This document shows, in pieces, positions 26,522 to 33,683 of a stretch of 55,780 nt of DNA (position 1 is the stretch's first letter; every line of letters starts with the position of its first letter). The DNA lies in NCBI GenBank assembly GCA_944376335.1, contig CALWCH010000003.1, positions 1-55,780 of the forward strand. Direction: 5' to 3'. The notes under the pieces were generated by a model. The model did no database searches, had not been told where the DNA came from, and was given only the letters and a program-made list of their open reading frames with translations. Made by a program: the position numbers and the translations under genes. The DNA is from an uncultured Clostridia bacterium (GTDB lineage: Bacteria; Bacillota; Clostridia; Christensenellales; Borkfalkiaceae).

Positions 26522-27820
26522 ATGCAAAAGTACTACCAGCCGCACGAAGAGACCATGTCTCGCGAGGAAATGCACGCCCTGCAGAACGAGAAGTTCTTGA
26601 AGCAGGTGAGGCACGTCTACGACAACGTGCCCTACTACCGCCAAAAGATGGAGGAAAAGGGCGTGAAGCCCGAGGACATCAAGAGCCTCGACGACATTCA
26701 CCTGCTCCCCTTCCTCACGAAGGAGGATCTTCGCATCGCCTACCCCTACGGCCTGCTTGCGACCCCCTTAGAGCGCTGTGTACGCATCCAGTCCACTTCG
26801 GGCACGACGGGCAAGCGCGTCGTCGCCTTCTATACGCAGGAAGATCTGGACATCTGGGAAGAGTGCTGTGCGCGCGCCATCGTGGCGGCTGGCGGCGATA
26901 ATTCCGACGTCGTGCAGGTGAGCTACGGCTACGGCCTGTTTACGGGCGGGCCGGGTCTTGACGGCGGTTCGCATAAGGTGGGCTGCCTCACCATTCCCAC
27001 CTCTTCGGGCAATACCGACAGGCAGATTCAGTTCATGGTCGATCTTCAGGCGACCTTCCTCTGCTGCACCCCCTCGTACGCGATGTATCTTGCAGAGGCC
27101 GTCGAAGAGAAGGGGCTCCGCGATCAGATCAAGCTGCGCGCAGGCATCTTCGGCGCGGAGGCGTGGACGCAGGAGATGAGAAAAGAGCTTGAAAAGAAGC
27201 TCGGCATCAAGGCGTATGACATCTACGGCCTCACGGAGATCTCCGGCCCCGGCGTCTCGTTCGAGTGCGAGGAGCAGACGGGCATGCACATCTGCGAGGA
27301 CCACTTCTACCCCGAGATCATCGACCCCGAGACGGGCGAAGTGCTGCCCGAGGGGAGCAAGGGCGAGCTCGTGTTTACCTCGCTCGACAAGGAGGCCTTC
27401 CCCCTTCTCAGATACCGCACCAAGGATATCTGCGTGCTTTCGCGCAAGCCCTGCTCGTGCGGGAGAACGCTCATCAAGATGAGCAAGCCCTTGGGCAGAA
27501 GCGACGACATGCTCATCATCCGCGGCGTCAATGTGTTCCCTTCGCAGATCGAGACCGTGCTCTTAAACCACGGCTATGAGCCCAACTATCAGATCCTCGT
27601 CGACCGCGTCAACAACACCGACACGCTCGACGTCAACGTTGAGAGGAAGGCGGACATGCCCTCCGACCTCGACACCGTGAAGGCGGCAGAGCGCAAGCTC
27701 GTCTCCGCGCTCCGCTCCATGCTGGGCATCACGGCGAACGTGCACCTCGTTGAGCCCAAGTCCATCACAAGGAGCGAGGGCAAGGCGGTGCGCGTCATCG
27801 ACAAGAGAAAACTCTACTAA
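26522..27820 (+). CDS. paaK: Phenylacetate-CoA ligase-type adenylate-forming enzyme
   Basis: 432 aa, the PaaK length. It has the AMP-binding loop QSTSGTTGKRVVAFYTQEDL near residue 90, IYGLTEISGPG, LLRYRTKDIC, and the C-terminal AMP-binding domain with GRSDDMLIIRGVNVFPSQIE. In aerobes the enzyme activates arylacetates. Next to IorAB in a fermenter the reverse direction is attractive: arylacetyl-CoA plus AMP and PPi giving arylacetate and ATP. It lies 33 nt after iorB with GGAGAG as ribosome-binding site. Confidence 0.92.
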   Translation: MQKYYQPHEETMSREEMHALQNEKFLKQVRHVYDNVPYYRQKMEEKGVKPEDIKSLDDIHLLPFLTKEDLRIAYPYGLLATPLERCVRIQSTSGTTGKRVVAFYTQEDLDIWEECCARAIVAAGGDNSDVVQVSYGYGLFTGGPGLDGGSHKVGCLTIPTSSGNTDRQIQFMVDLQATFLCCTPSYAMYLAEAVEEKGLRDQIKLRAGIFGAEAWTQEMRKELEKKLGIKAYDIYGLTEISGPGVSFECEEQTGMHICEDHFYPEIIDPETGEVLPEGSKGELVFTSLDKEAFPLLRYRTKDICVLSRKPCSCGRTLIKMSKPLGRSDDMLIIRGVNVFPSQIETVLLNHGYEPNYQILVDRVNNTDTLDVNVERKADMPSDLDTVKAAERKLVSALRSMLGITANVHLVEPKSITRSEGKAVRVIDKRKLY

Positions 27821-27834
27821 AAAAGAGACCTTCC

Positions 27835-29475
27835 ATGCCAATCACCCAACTGTTAGAGAGAAACGCCGCGGTCTACCCCAACGACGTGGCGCTCGTCGAA
27901 CTCAACCCAGAAATTCAGGAAAAGACGCGAAGGACGTGGCGGGAGTATGCCCTCGTCGAGAGCAACCCCCTCTGCCACTACCGCCGCGAAATTACCTGGC
28001 GCGTCTTTGATGAGAAGGCAAACCGCGTTGCCAACATGCTGCTCTCCCGCGGCATCAAGAAGGGCGACAAGGTGGGCATTCTCCTTATGAACTGCCTCGA
28101 ATGGCTGCCCATCTACTTCGGCATCTTAAAGACGGGTGCGCTCGCCGTGCCCCTCAACTTCCGCTATACGGCGGAGGAGATCAAGTACTGCCTCGATTTA
28201 GCCGAGGTCAACATCCTGCTCTTCGGGCCCGAGTTCATCGGGCGTGTCGAAGAAATTGCCGACGAGATCGGCAAGTGCCGCATTCTCTTATTCGTGGGCG
28301 GGCAGATGGTGCCCACCTTTGCCGAGAGCTACGACCAGCAGGTGAATAACTATTCTTCCGTCAAGCCCGACATCGAGCTTTCGGACGAGGACGAGGCCGC
28401 CATCTACTTTTCGAGCGGCACGACGGGCTTCCCCAAGGCCATTCTGCACGCGCACCGTTCGCTCATGCACGCGGCGCAGGTCGAATACATCCACCACCGC
28501 CAGACGCGCGACGACGTATTCCTGCTCATCCCGCCCCTCTATCATACGGGCGCCAAGATGCACTGGATGGGAAGCCTGATGTCGGCGAGCAAGGCGGTGC
28601 TCCTTCGCGGCACGTCTCCCCTCACCATCATGGAGGCCATCTCCAACGAACGCTGCACCATCGTATGGCTGCTCGTGCCGTGGGCGCAGGATATCCTCGA
28701 GAAGCTGGACAGCGGCGAGCTCAAACTCAACAACTTTAATATCCGCCAATTCCGCCTCATGCACATCGGCGCGCAGCCCGTGCCGCAGAGCCTCATCAAG
28801 CGCTGGCAGAATTACTTCCCCGGGCAGGCGTACGACACCAACTACGGCCTCTCGGAATCCATCGGACCGGGCGCGGTGCACCTCGGCATCGGCAATCTTA
28901 ACAAAGTGGGCGCCATCGGCATTCCCGGCTACGGCTGGCAGGTGCGCATCGTCAAGGAGGACGGCGTGACGGAAGTGGAGCAGGGCGAAGTGGGCGAGCT
29001 CTCGTTGAAGGGCCCCGGCGTCATGCTGTGCTACTACCGCAACGAAGAGGCGACCAAAGAAGTCATGCGCGGCGAGTGGCTCTTAACGGGCGACATGGCA
29101 CGGCAGGACGAGGACGGCTTCTACTATTTGGTCGACAGAAAGAAGGACGTCATCGTCTCGGGCGGCGAGAATTTGTATCCCGTCGAGATCGAGAACTTTA
29201 TGGCAAAGTGCCCGAAGATCAAGGACGTTGCCGTTATCGGCCTTCCCGACCCGCGCCTCGGCGAAATTGCCTGCGCCATCGTGGAAACCCCGCAGGGCGT
29301 CGAATGTACGGAAGAGGAGATCAATGCGTTCTGCATGGAACTCCCCCGCTACAAGCGCCCCCGCCGCATCATCTTCGCGAAGGTGCCGCGGAACGCCACG
29401 GGCAAGATCGAAAAGCCGCTCCTTCGCAAGATGTATCACGCCGACAACATCGTCGACGAGCAGAACCGTTCTTAA
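27835..29475 (+). CDS. Acyl-CoA synthetase (AMP-forming, class I adenylate-forming)
   Basis: 546 aa. ANL-superfamily core motifs are intact: A3 YFSSGTTGFPKAILH, A5-like YGLSESIGPG, A7/A8 WLLTGDMARQDEDGFYYLVDRKKDVI, and the catalytic lysine in A10 PRNATGKIEKPLL. The aryl or acyl pocket cannot be typed by eye. It is 14 nt behind the paaK-like gene. Having two ligases in one ior operon suggests either two chain types (aryl versus branched or fatty acid) or separate synthetic and ATP-yielding roles. Two perfect hairpins follow. Confidence 0.9.
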   Translation: MPITQLLERNAAVYPNDVALVELNPEIQEKTRRTWREYALVESNPLCHYRREITWRVFDEKANRVANMLLSRGIKKGDKVGILLMNCLEWLPIYFGILKTGALAVPLNFRYTAEEIKYCLDLAEVNILLFGPEFIGRVEEIADEIGKCRILLFVGGQMVPTFAESYDQQVNNYSSVKPDIELSDEDEAAIYFSSGTTGFPKAILHAHRSLMHAAQVEYIHHRQTRDDVFLLIPPLYHTGAKMHWMGSLMSASKAVLLRGTSPLTIMEAISNERCTIVWLLVPWAQDILEKLDSGELKLNNFNIRQFRLMHIGAQPVPQSLIKRWQNYFPGQAYDTNYGLSESIGPGAVHLGIGNLNKVGAIGIPGYGWQVRIVKEDGVTEVEQGEVGELSLKGPGVMLCYYRNEEATKEVMRGEWLLTGDMARQDEDGFYYLVDRKKDVIVSGGENLYPVEIENFMAKCPKIKDVAVIGLPDPRLGEIACAIVETPQGVECTEEEINAFCMELPRYKRPRRIIFAKVPRNATGKIEKPLLRKMYHADNIVDEQNRS

Positions 29476-29513
29476 TATTTTCGTCTCCTTGGGATGGAAA
29501 AAGTATTATGTGA

Positions 29514-29551
29514 GCGCGGCGGCGCATCCCGTTTGGGATGCGCCGCCGCGC
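29514..29551. terminator. Perfect 17-bp hairpin after the ior operon
   Basis: Arms 29514-29530 and 29535-29551 are perfectly complementary with a GTTT loop. The stem is almost wholly G+C with an ATCCC/GGGAT tip. The U-tract is poor (CTATATT), but the position after the last gene fits termination or 3'-end protection. Confidence 0.6.
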
Positions 29552-29561
29552 TATATTGGAA

Positions 29562-29591
29562 GGGCGGCGCGCGAAATTTCGCGCGCCGCCC
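29562..29591. repeat. 30-bp perfect palindrome
   Basis: Bases 29562-29591 equal their own reverse complement. The arms are GGGCGGCGCGCGAAA and its complement, with an AAATTT centre and no loop. It lies 10 bp after the 17-bp hairpin and 22 bp before the stop codon of the convergent gene, so it may serve as that gene's terminator or as a protein-binding dyad. Confidence 0.7.
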
Positions 29592-29613
29592 CATCCTATG
29601 AATAAGAAGACAG

Positions 29614-30249
29614 TTAAGAATGAGCGCCGTAATATTTTTGCCCGAGGCGGGTCGCCGAATCCTCGAACCAAATGCTGTCGTACGGCACATACGCGCCGTT
29701 CTTGTATTTGGGAATTTCCACGGCGAACAGCCACACGGCAAGGATGAGTGCATAGACGGCGAGCGCCGCGCCCACAAGCAGCAGGGCGAAATACCCGCCC
29801 ACCGCGCCGCACAAAGCCGAGAGGACAATTAGCCCCGCTCCGAGCGCCCCCAAGAGCGCGCAGAGGCTGCCCGAAAACGCCTTCTTTCCGTTCAAAGTTC
29901 TTGCGTGCCGCATCCAATAGCGCACGGCGGACGGAATGCACACGACAAAGGGCATCAGCGGCCCTAAAAAGAGATTCTGGATGCCGTGCCCCGCCTCGTG
30001 CAGGCGCGTTGCGTTGGAGGCGTCCTTCGCCGTAAAGAAGAATGCACCGTACTCCATGCCGCCCCAACCGCGGCCTGTCTCGAAATAGACGTTGGGCCCA
30101 AGGCGCCTGGGCTTGTGCCCCGTAATGAGAAGCGCAAGGGCGATGAGCGCGCCCAAGAGCGTCATCACCCCGCCCCATGTGAGCGAGACGAGCCAATAGA
30201 GGGCGGTCTTTATCCCCCGCTTTGCCTTTTCGAGCTTAATGTCGTTCAT
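29614..30249 (-). CDS. Conserved membrane protein with HExxH-like motif, function unknown
   Basis: 211 aa. Hydrophobic segments lie near residues 17-43, 95-112, 127-150 and 152-178. Between the first two sits HEAGHGIQNLFLGPLMP (84-100), followed by CIPSAVRYW. The HExxH string could bind zinc, and the HExGHxxQ...LGPL form recurs in uncharacterised bacterial membrane proteins, but no third ligand is obvious and protease activity is unproven. It is the third gene of a unit with a holin-like protein (4-nt ATGA overlap) and a short coiled-coil membrane protein. Confidence 0.75.
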   Translation of the reverse strand: MNDIKLEKAKRGIKTALYWLVSLTWGGVMTLLGALIALALLITGHKPRRLGPNVYFETGRGWGGMEYGAFFFTAKDASNATRLHEAGHGIQNLFLGPLMPFVVCIPSAVRYWMRHARTLNGKKAFSGSLCALLGALGAGLIVLSALCGAVGGYFALLLVGAALAVYALILAVWLFAVEIPKYKNGAYVPYDSIWFEDSATRLGQKYYGAHS

Positions 30250-30539
30250 GACTCCCCCGACTTTCTGATCTGCTTATAAACCTGGTCCGCCCCCGTTGCG
30301 GCAAGGCCCGACGAGAGGCCTAAAAGCACCGCCATGAGCACGTTGTCCGCGGGCATCGCCTCGGGCACGAGGTAGAAGGCGACAACGCCCAGCGCCGTTC
30401 CCAAGAGCCCCGCCCACACGGGAATGAGGCTCGTCCACACGGCGGCCTTCCCCTCCACCAACTTTGCATACACCGCCATCACGCCATACACGATGGCGGC
30501 GATCACCGGAATGGTGACGATCTCCACTGCATTCTGCAT
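30246..30539 (-). CDS. Holin-like small membrane protein
   Basis: 97 aa with three hydrophobic segments (about 5-24, 35-60 and 64-85) and a short charged tail (YKQIRKSGES). The pattern MQNAVEIVTIPVIAAIVYGVMA, then VWAGLLGTALGVVAFY and PADNVLMAVLLGLSSGLAATGADQVYKQ, matches holin-like proteins of clostridial prophages. There it would form lysis pores, but here no other phage structural or endolysin gene is nearby. It may be a domesticated lysis or export cassette, or a prophage remnant. Confidence 0.7.
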   Translation of the reverse strand: MQNAVEIVTIPVIAAIVYGVMAVYAKLVEGKAAVWTSLIPVWAGLLGTALGVVAFYLVPEAMPADNVLMAVLLGLSSGLAATGADQVYKQIRKSGES

Positions 30540-30574
30540 ATTCTCCCCCTTTGCCGCAGTTTGCGGCCATTTTT

Positions 30575-30892
30575 TCAGACGACGTGTTCAACGCCGCTCT
30601 TTTCCAAAAACGCACGCATCTCGTGCTTGACCTTCTGCTCGTATTCGAGCGCCCTGTCCGTCTCCCCGTTCGCGTGCCCGCGCTTTAAGGCGGTCGCTGT
30701 CGCCTCGCCCAGACTCATCGCGGCGAGCGTGCCGCGGATCTGCAAGAGCTCGAGCTTGTGCCGCTCCTCCTCGCGCCGCTTTGTCTCTGCCGCGCGTTTC
30801 GCTTCACGCCGCTCTAATCTTCGGAAGAGCGCCGTCACGACGCAAGTGACGATGACGGACGGAATGCCCGCCGATAGCAACAATTCCCACAT
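30575..30892 (-). CDS. Small membrane-anchored coiled-coil protein (XhlA-like layout)
   Basis: 105 aa. One N-terminal transmembrane helix (residues 4-22, LLSAGIPSVIVTCVVTALF) is followed by a highly charged helix rich in Arg, Lys and Glu (24-55), then a second helical part. Such a one-helix plus coiled-coil protein next to a holin recalls the XhlA/holin accessory pair of Gram-positive phages, although there the membrane segment is usually C-terminal. No enzymatic motif is seen. It is first in its unit, 35 nt before the holin-like gene. Confidence 0.65.
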   Translation of the reverse strand: MWELLLSAGIPSVIVTCVVTALFRRLERREAKRAAETKRREEERHKLELLQIRGTLAAMSLGEATATALKRGHANGETDRALEYEQKVKHEMRAFLEKSGVEHVV

Positions 30893-30991
30893 ATTCTCTC
30901 CCCCGCGGAAGATGTTCCTCCCGCTTTTCCTTCATTATAGCATGATTAAAGACAAAAGCGCACCCATCTGCCAAAAAATATGCATTTTCCC

Positions 30992-31020
30992 TTGTAAAAT
31001 TCCGCCCTTTTTGGTATGAT
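30992..31020 (+). promoter_or_regulatory. sigma-A promoter of the 311-aa membrane protein gene
   Basis: TTGTAA (30992-30997), 17-bp spacer, TATGAT (31015-31020). Confidence 0.65.
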
Positions 31021-31038
31021 GAAACAAAAGAGGACGTT

Positions 31039-31101
31039 ATGGCGCAGCAATTCAAAAAACTTCATCGGCGAACGCATTGCCGCGCGGGAGGATGCCCTTG
31101 A
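31039..31101 (+). CDS. Possible 20-aa leader peptide coupled to the downstream start
   Basis: ATG 31039 has AGAGGAC 3 nt upstream and opens a 20-codon frame. It encodes MAQQFKKLHRRTHCRAGGCP, rich in Lys, Arg, His and Cys. Its TGA overlaps the TTG start of the next gene (TTGA, 31098-31101). It may couple translation, or it may be a vestige of an earlier N-terminus. It is too short to test by composition. Confidence 0.35.
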   Translation: MAQQFKKLHRRTHCRAGGCP

Positions 31102-32033
31102 AAAAGTTCTTTGCTTTTTTAAGGGAGCCGCCCGTGTGGTTTTTGCTCCTTTTATACCCTGTGACGGCGGGGCTCATCGTTGCCACTGCGTATCTTTCCA
31201 CCTCGGGGTGGGAAGAGGAATTTTTCGCCGCCCTCATCTATACCGTCACGGCGCTGCTGCTTTCCTACGCCATCTATACGATAGTCAAGTGGGTTTCAAA
31301 AGCCAAACACGCCGCAAAGGAGAAGCTCCGCCGCAACAAATATACCAAGCCGTTTGCCGAGAGCTACTCCCTCCGCACGCTGTTCTTTTCGGCGCTCACG
31401 GCACTCATCAACTTCGCCTATGTCATCGTCAATGGCGTGACGGCCATCTATCACTCCTCGACGTGGTACTACGTCCTCATGTCTTATTACTTCGCGCTCA
31501 TGGTGATAAGACTGCTCGTCATCCTGCTTTCGGGAAAGGCATTCAAAAAGTACGGCAAGGGTTCGAGCGGCTTTTTGCGGGCGCGGCTCTCCATCTACCT
31601 CTTCAGCGGCGCGGCACTCATCGTGCTCGAAGGGACGCTCTCCGGTATCATCGCCTTTATGATCTCCAATCCGCAGGTGACCGAGACAGGCCTCGTCCTT
31701 GCCATCTCCAACGCCGCCTACACCTTCTATAAGGTGACGCTCGCCATCGTCAATAAGGTGAAGTCGGGGCGCTCGCACGAGCCCATCGCACAGTCGCTGA
31801 GAAATCTCAATCTGACGGACGCGCTCGTCTCGCTGTTCTCGCTCAACATCACTCTCTCCGCCGCAGCGGGAGAGCTCATGCCCGTTGAATTTAACGCCAC
31901 CCTCGGCTTTGCCGTGTGCGCCTATACGCTCTTTTCGGGCATTTACATGATCATCGACGGCATAAAGAGAAAGAAGAGGCTGCGCAACGCCCTCCGAGAA
32001 AACGCCGCAGAGGGCGCCGCCGAGCGCATATGA
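31098..32033 (+). CDS. Multi-pass membrane protein, function unknown
   Basis: About 311 aa from TTG 31098. This start is preferred because GGGAGG ends exactly 6 nt upstream, whereas ATG 31092 would touch it. The protein has about seven hydrophobic segments (roughly residues 8-27, 34-58, 90-110, 116-142, 160-180, 190-210 and 265-285), separated by basic loops such as KAKHAAKEKLRRNKYTK. No catalytic or transport motif is recognised. A strong terminator follows, so the unit is monocistronic. Confidence 0.7.
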   Translation: MKKFFAFLREPPVWFLLLLYPVTAGLIVATAYLSTSGWEEEFFAALIYTVTALLLSYAIYTIVKWVSKAKHAAKEKLRRNKYTKPFAESYSLRTLFFSALTALINFAYVIVNGVTAIYHSSTWYYVLMSYYFALMVIRLLVILLSGKAFKKYGKGSSGFLRARLSIYLFSGAALIVLEGTLSGIIAFMISNPQVTETGLVLAISNAAYTFYKVTLAIVNKVKSGRSHEPIAQSLRNLNLTDALVSLFSLNITLSAAAGELMPVEFNATLGFAVCAYTLFSGIYMIIDGIKRKKRLRNALRENAAEGAAERI

Positions 32034-32087
32034 CTGCCGCTCGATGGCGGGCACGGGCTGTTCCACTCCCCCTTTAATAAAAATTTT

Positions 32088-32117
32088 AAGGACTTCCCCC
32101 GCGGGAAGCCTTTTTTT
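32088..32117 (+). terminator. Strong intrinsic terminator
   Basis: A GG(A)CTTCCC/GGGAAGCC stem with a CCGC loop, then seven T (32111-32117). It ends the 311-aa membrane protein unit. Confidence 0.9.
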
Positions 32118-32131
32118 GCGGCGAAAACCGC

Positions 32132-32202
32132 CTTATTTCGATGAATTTCTAAATAAGACGACTCGATTTATACCATTATATTTCGATATCTGTCGAAATA
32201 AG
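32132..32202. repeat. Nested inverted repeats with alternative pairings
   Basis: CTTATTTCGA (32132-32141) is the exact reverse complement of TCGAAATAAG (32193-32202). Each arm can instead pair locally: CTTATTT with AAATAAG (32151-32157), and ATTTCGA (32180-32186) with TCGAAAT (32193-32199). It lies between the terminator of the membrane protein gene and that of tRNA-Ser. No gene is visible between 32118 and 32303. Confidence 0.55.
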
Positions 32203-32303
32203 CAGCCTCTCCCCCATCGCCTTCCGCTTGCAGACGCTTATATCTCAACTTCGGCGAGGCAAACCGCGGATATTCCCCACAACTCTCCTTCCGCATAAAG
32301 AAA

Positions 32304-32324
32304 GAAGGGCGCAGTGCGCCCTTC
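32304..32324 (-). terminator. Terminator of tRNA-Ser
   Basis: A 9-bp GAAGGGCGC/GCGCCCTTC stem with a 3-nt loop and TTTCTTTAT on the minus strand. It lies 5 nt past the tRNA 3' end. Confidence 0.75.
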
Positions 32325-32329
32325 TCTTT

Positions 32330-32417
32330 TGGCGGAAGGAGAGGGATTCGAACCCCCGGAGGTGTGACCCTCAACGGTTTTCAAGACCGCCGCGTTCGAC
32401 CGCTCCGCCATCCTTCC
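32330..32417 (-). tRNA. tRNA-Ser (anticodon UGA)
   Basis: Minus-strand cloverleaf of 88 nt including an encoded CCA. The acceptor stem is GGAAGGA/TCCTTCC with G discriminator. The anticodon loop CTTGAAA gives UGA. A long variable arm follows, typical of tRNA-Ser, and the T arm carries GGTTCGAATCC. A terminator follows directly. Confidence 0.97.
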
Positions 32418-32475
32418 GTATCGGCTCCCCTTTCATGGGAGGGGAGCCGTCTTTTCAATTATCAGCCCCGCCCTC

Positions 32476-33345
32476 TCAACGGTGAGAACCGAGGAAGAAG
32501 AGTGCGAGCGTACCTGCGCCCGAGTGGGTGCCGATGACGTTCCCCACATAGTTCACCTTGATCTCGTGCCCGGGGAAGTTCATCTTCAAAAGGGAAATGA
32601 GGTAATTTACGTCGTCCATGCAGTCGCCGTGGCTGATGAAGATGGGGTCGTTCTTGCCCATCGTCTGCAGCTCCTTCATGTGGTCGACGAGCGCGGAGAT
32701 GGACTTCTTTCTGCCCATCGCCTTGCCGATCGCGATGAGGTGCCCCTCGTGGTCGACGTGCAGCACGGGTTTGATGTTGAGCATGGTGCCCACAACGGCC
32801 GTCGCTGCGGAGACTCTCCCGCCGCGCTTTAAGTGGAAGAGATTATCCACCGTGAAGAAGTGGCAGATGTGCTGCTTTAAGCCCTCCGCATAGTCGCGGC
32901 ACTCTTTGAGGCTCACGCCCTCGTCGGCTTTTTTCACGACATAGTCGACGAACAGGCCCTCGCCGAGGGAGGCGCACAGCGAATCGACCACCTCGATGTG
33001 GCGGCCCTTGTAGTCCTCCATGAGGTCTCGCGCGGCGATGACGAAGCTGTTTGCCGTACCCGAAAGGCCCGAGGAAAAGGCGAGGACGAGCACGTCATTC
33101 CCCGCTTTGACGAGCGGTTCAATGGTCTGGCGCGCCTGTTCGGGCGTCACCTGGAAGGTCGTGGGCATCGCGCCCCCACGCAGCTTGTCGTAAAAGACTT
33201 TGACGTCCATCTTGTTGCCGCTCGTGCCGCCGTAGGTGACGCCGTCGAGGTTAAAGCCGAGGTCGACACAGGCAATTTGGTGCTTTTTAAAGTATTCCGC
33301 TGGAAGATCGGAGGCGGAATCGGTTACGATCGCAAAGTTTCTCAT
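32476..33345 (-). CDS. DegV family fatty-acid-binding protein
   Basis: 289 aa. DegV landmarks are TDSASDLPAEYFKKHQI at the N-terminus, PTTFQVTPEQARQTIEPLV, the FSSGLSGTANSFVIAA loop that contacts the fatty-acid carboxylate, VVDSLCASLGEGL, and FHLKRGGRVSAATA. DegV (FakB-like) proteins hold a fatty acid so that FakA can phosphorylate it; no fakA lies nearby. It is monocistronic from a consensus promoter at 33434-33406. Confidence 0.94.
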   Translation of the reverse strand: MRNFAIVTDSASDLPAEYFKKHQIACVDLGFNLDGVTYGGTSGNKMDVKVFYDKLRGGAMPTTFQVTPEQARQTIEPLVKAGNDVLVLAFSSGLSGTANSFVIAARDLMEDYKGRHIEVVDSLCASLGEGLFVDYVVKKADEGVSLKECRDYAEGLKQHICHFFTVDNLFHLKRGGRVSAATAVVGTMLNIKPVLHVDHEGHLIAIGKAMGRKKSISALVDHMKELQTMGKNDPIFISHGDCMDDVNYLISLLKMNFPGHEIKVNYVGNVIGTHSGAGTLALFFLGSHR

Positions 33346-33405
33346 AGTGCTCTCCGTCCTGAGTCAGATTGGAGCGCTCTTTGGCGCTCTTTGAATATTT
33401 TCCAT

Positions 33406-33434
33406 ATTTTACCAAAAACCGCACCATTTGTCAA
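33406..33434 (-). promoter_or_regulatory. sigma-A promoter of degV
   Basis: Minus strand: TTGACA (33434-33429), 17-bp spacer, TAAAAT (33411-33406). The leader carries a GAGCGC/GCGCTC inverted repeat (33372-33389). Confidence 0.8.
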
Positions 33435-33449
33435 CAAAGTTTAAGGCTT

Positions 33450-33680
33450 TCACTTGACGAGCGAAAAATTTTTCACACGGTTTGCACGGAAGGAGACGCT
33501 CACTTCAAAACAGTTCTTTGCGCGGTGCATACTCATGGAAATTTCGCCCTCGGGTTCGAAGTACTCCCCCGCAACGCGCGCAAATTCTTTGAGGCACGCC
33601 TCGCGCGTCACCTCGTTCATTTCCTCTTTGTCGGCATGTAAGATGTTCTTGAGCCGTTCCTTGGTCACTTCACTTCGCAT
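33450..33680 (-). CDS. minE: MinE-like cell division topological factor (short form)
   Basis: 76 aa, directly behind minD (3-nt gap; AGGGGG ribosome-binding site inside the minD end). TKERLKNILHADKEE matches the MinD-binding helix region of MinE (AKERLQIVL-like), and the remainder (CLKEFARVAGEYFEPEGEIS, then FEVSVSF) fits the beta-helix dimerisation domain. Typical MinE is about 85-90 aa and starts with a membrane-targeting helix (FF/LF-rich). That part is absent here. The protein should stimulate MinD ATPase; whether it supports oscillation is open. Confidence 0.75.
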   Translation of the reverse strand: MRSEVTKERLKNILHADKEEMNEVTREACLKEFARVAGEYFEPEGEISMSMHRAKNCFEVSVSFRANRVKNFSLVK

Positions 33681-33683
33681 GGT

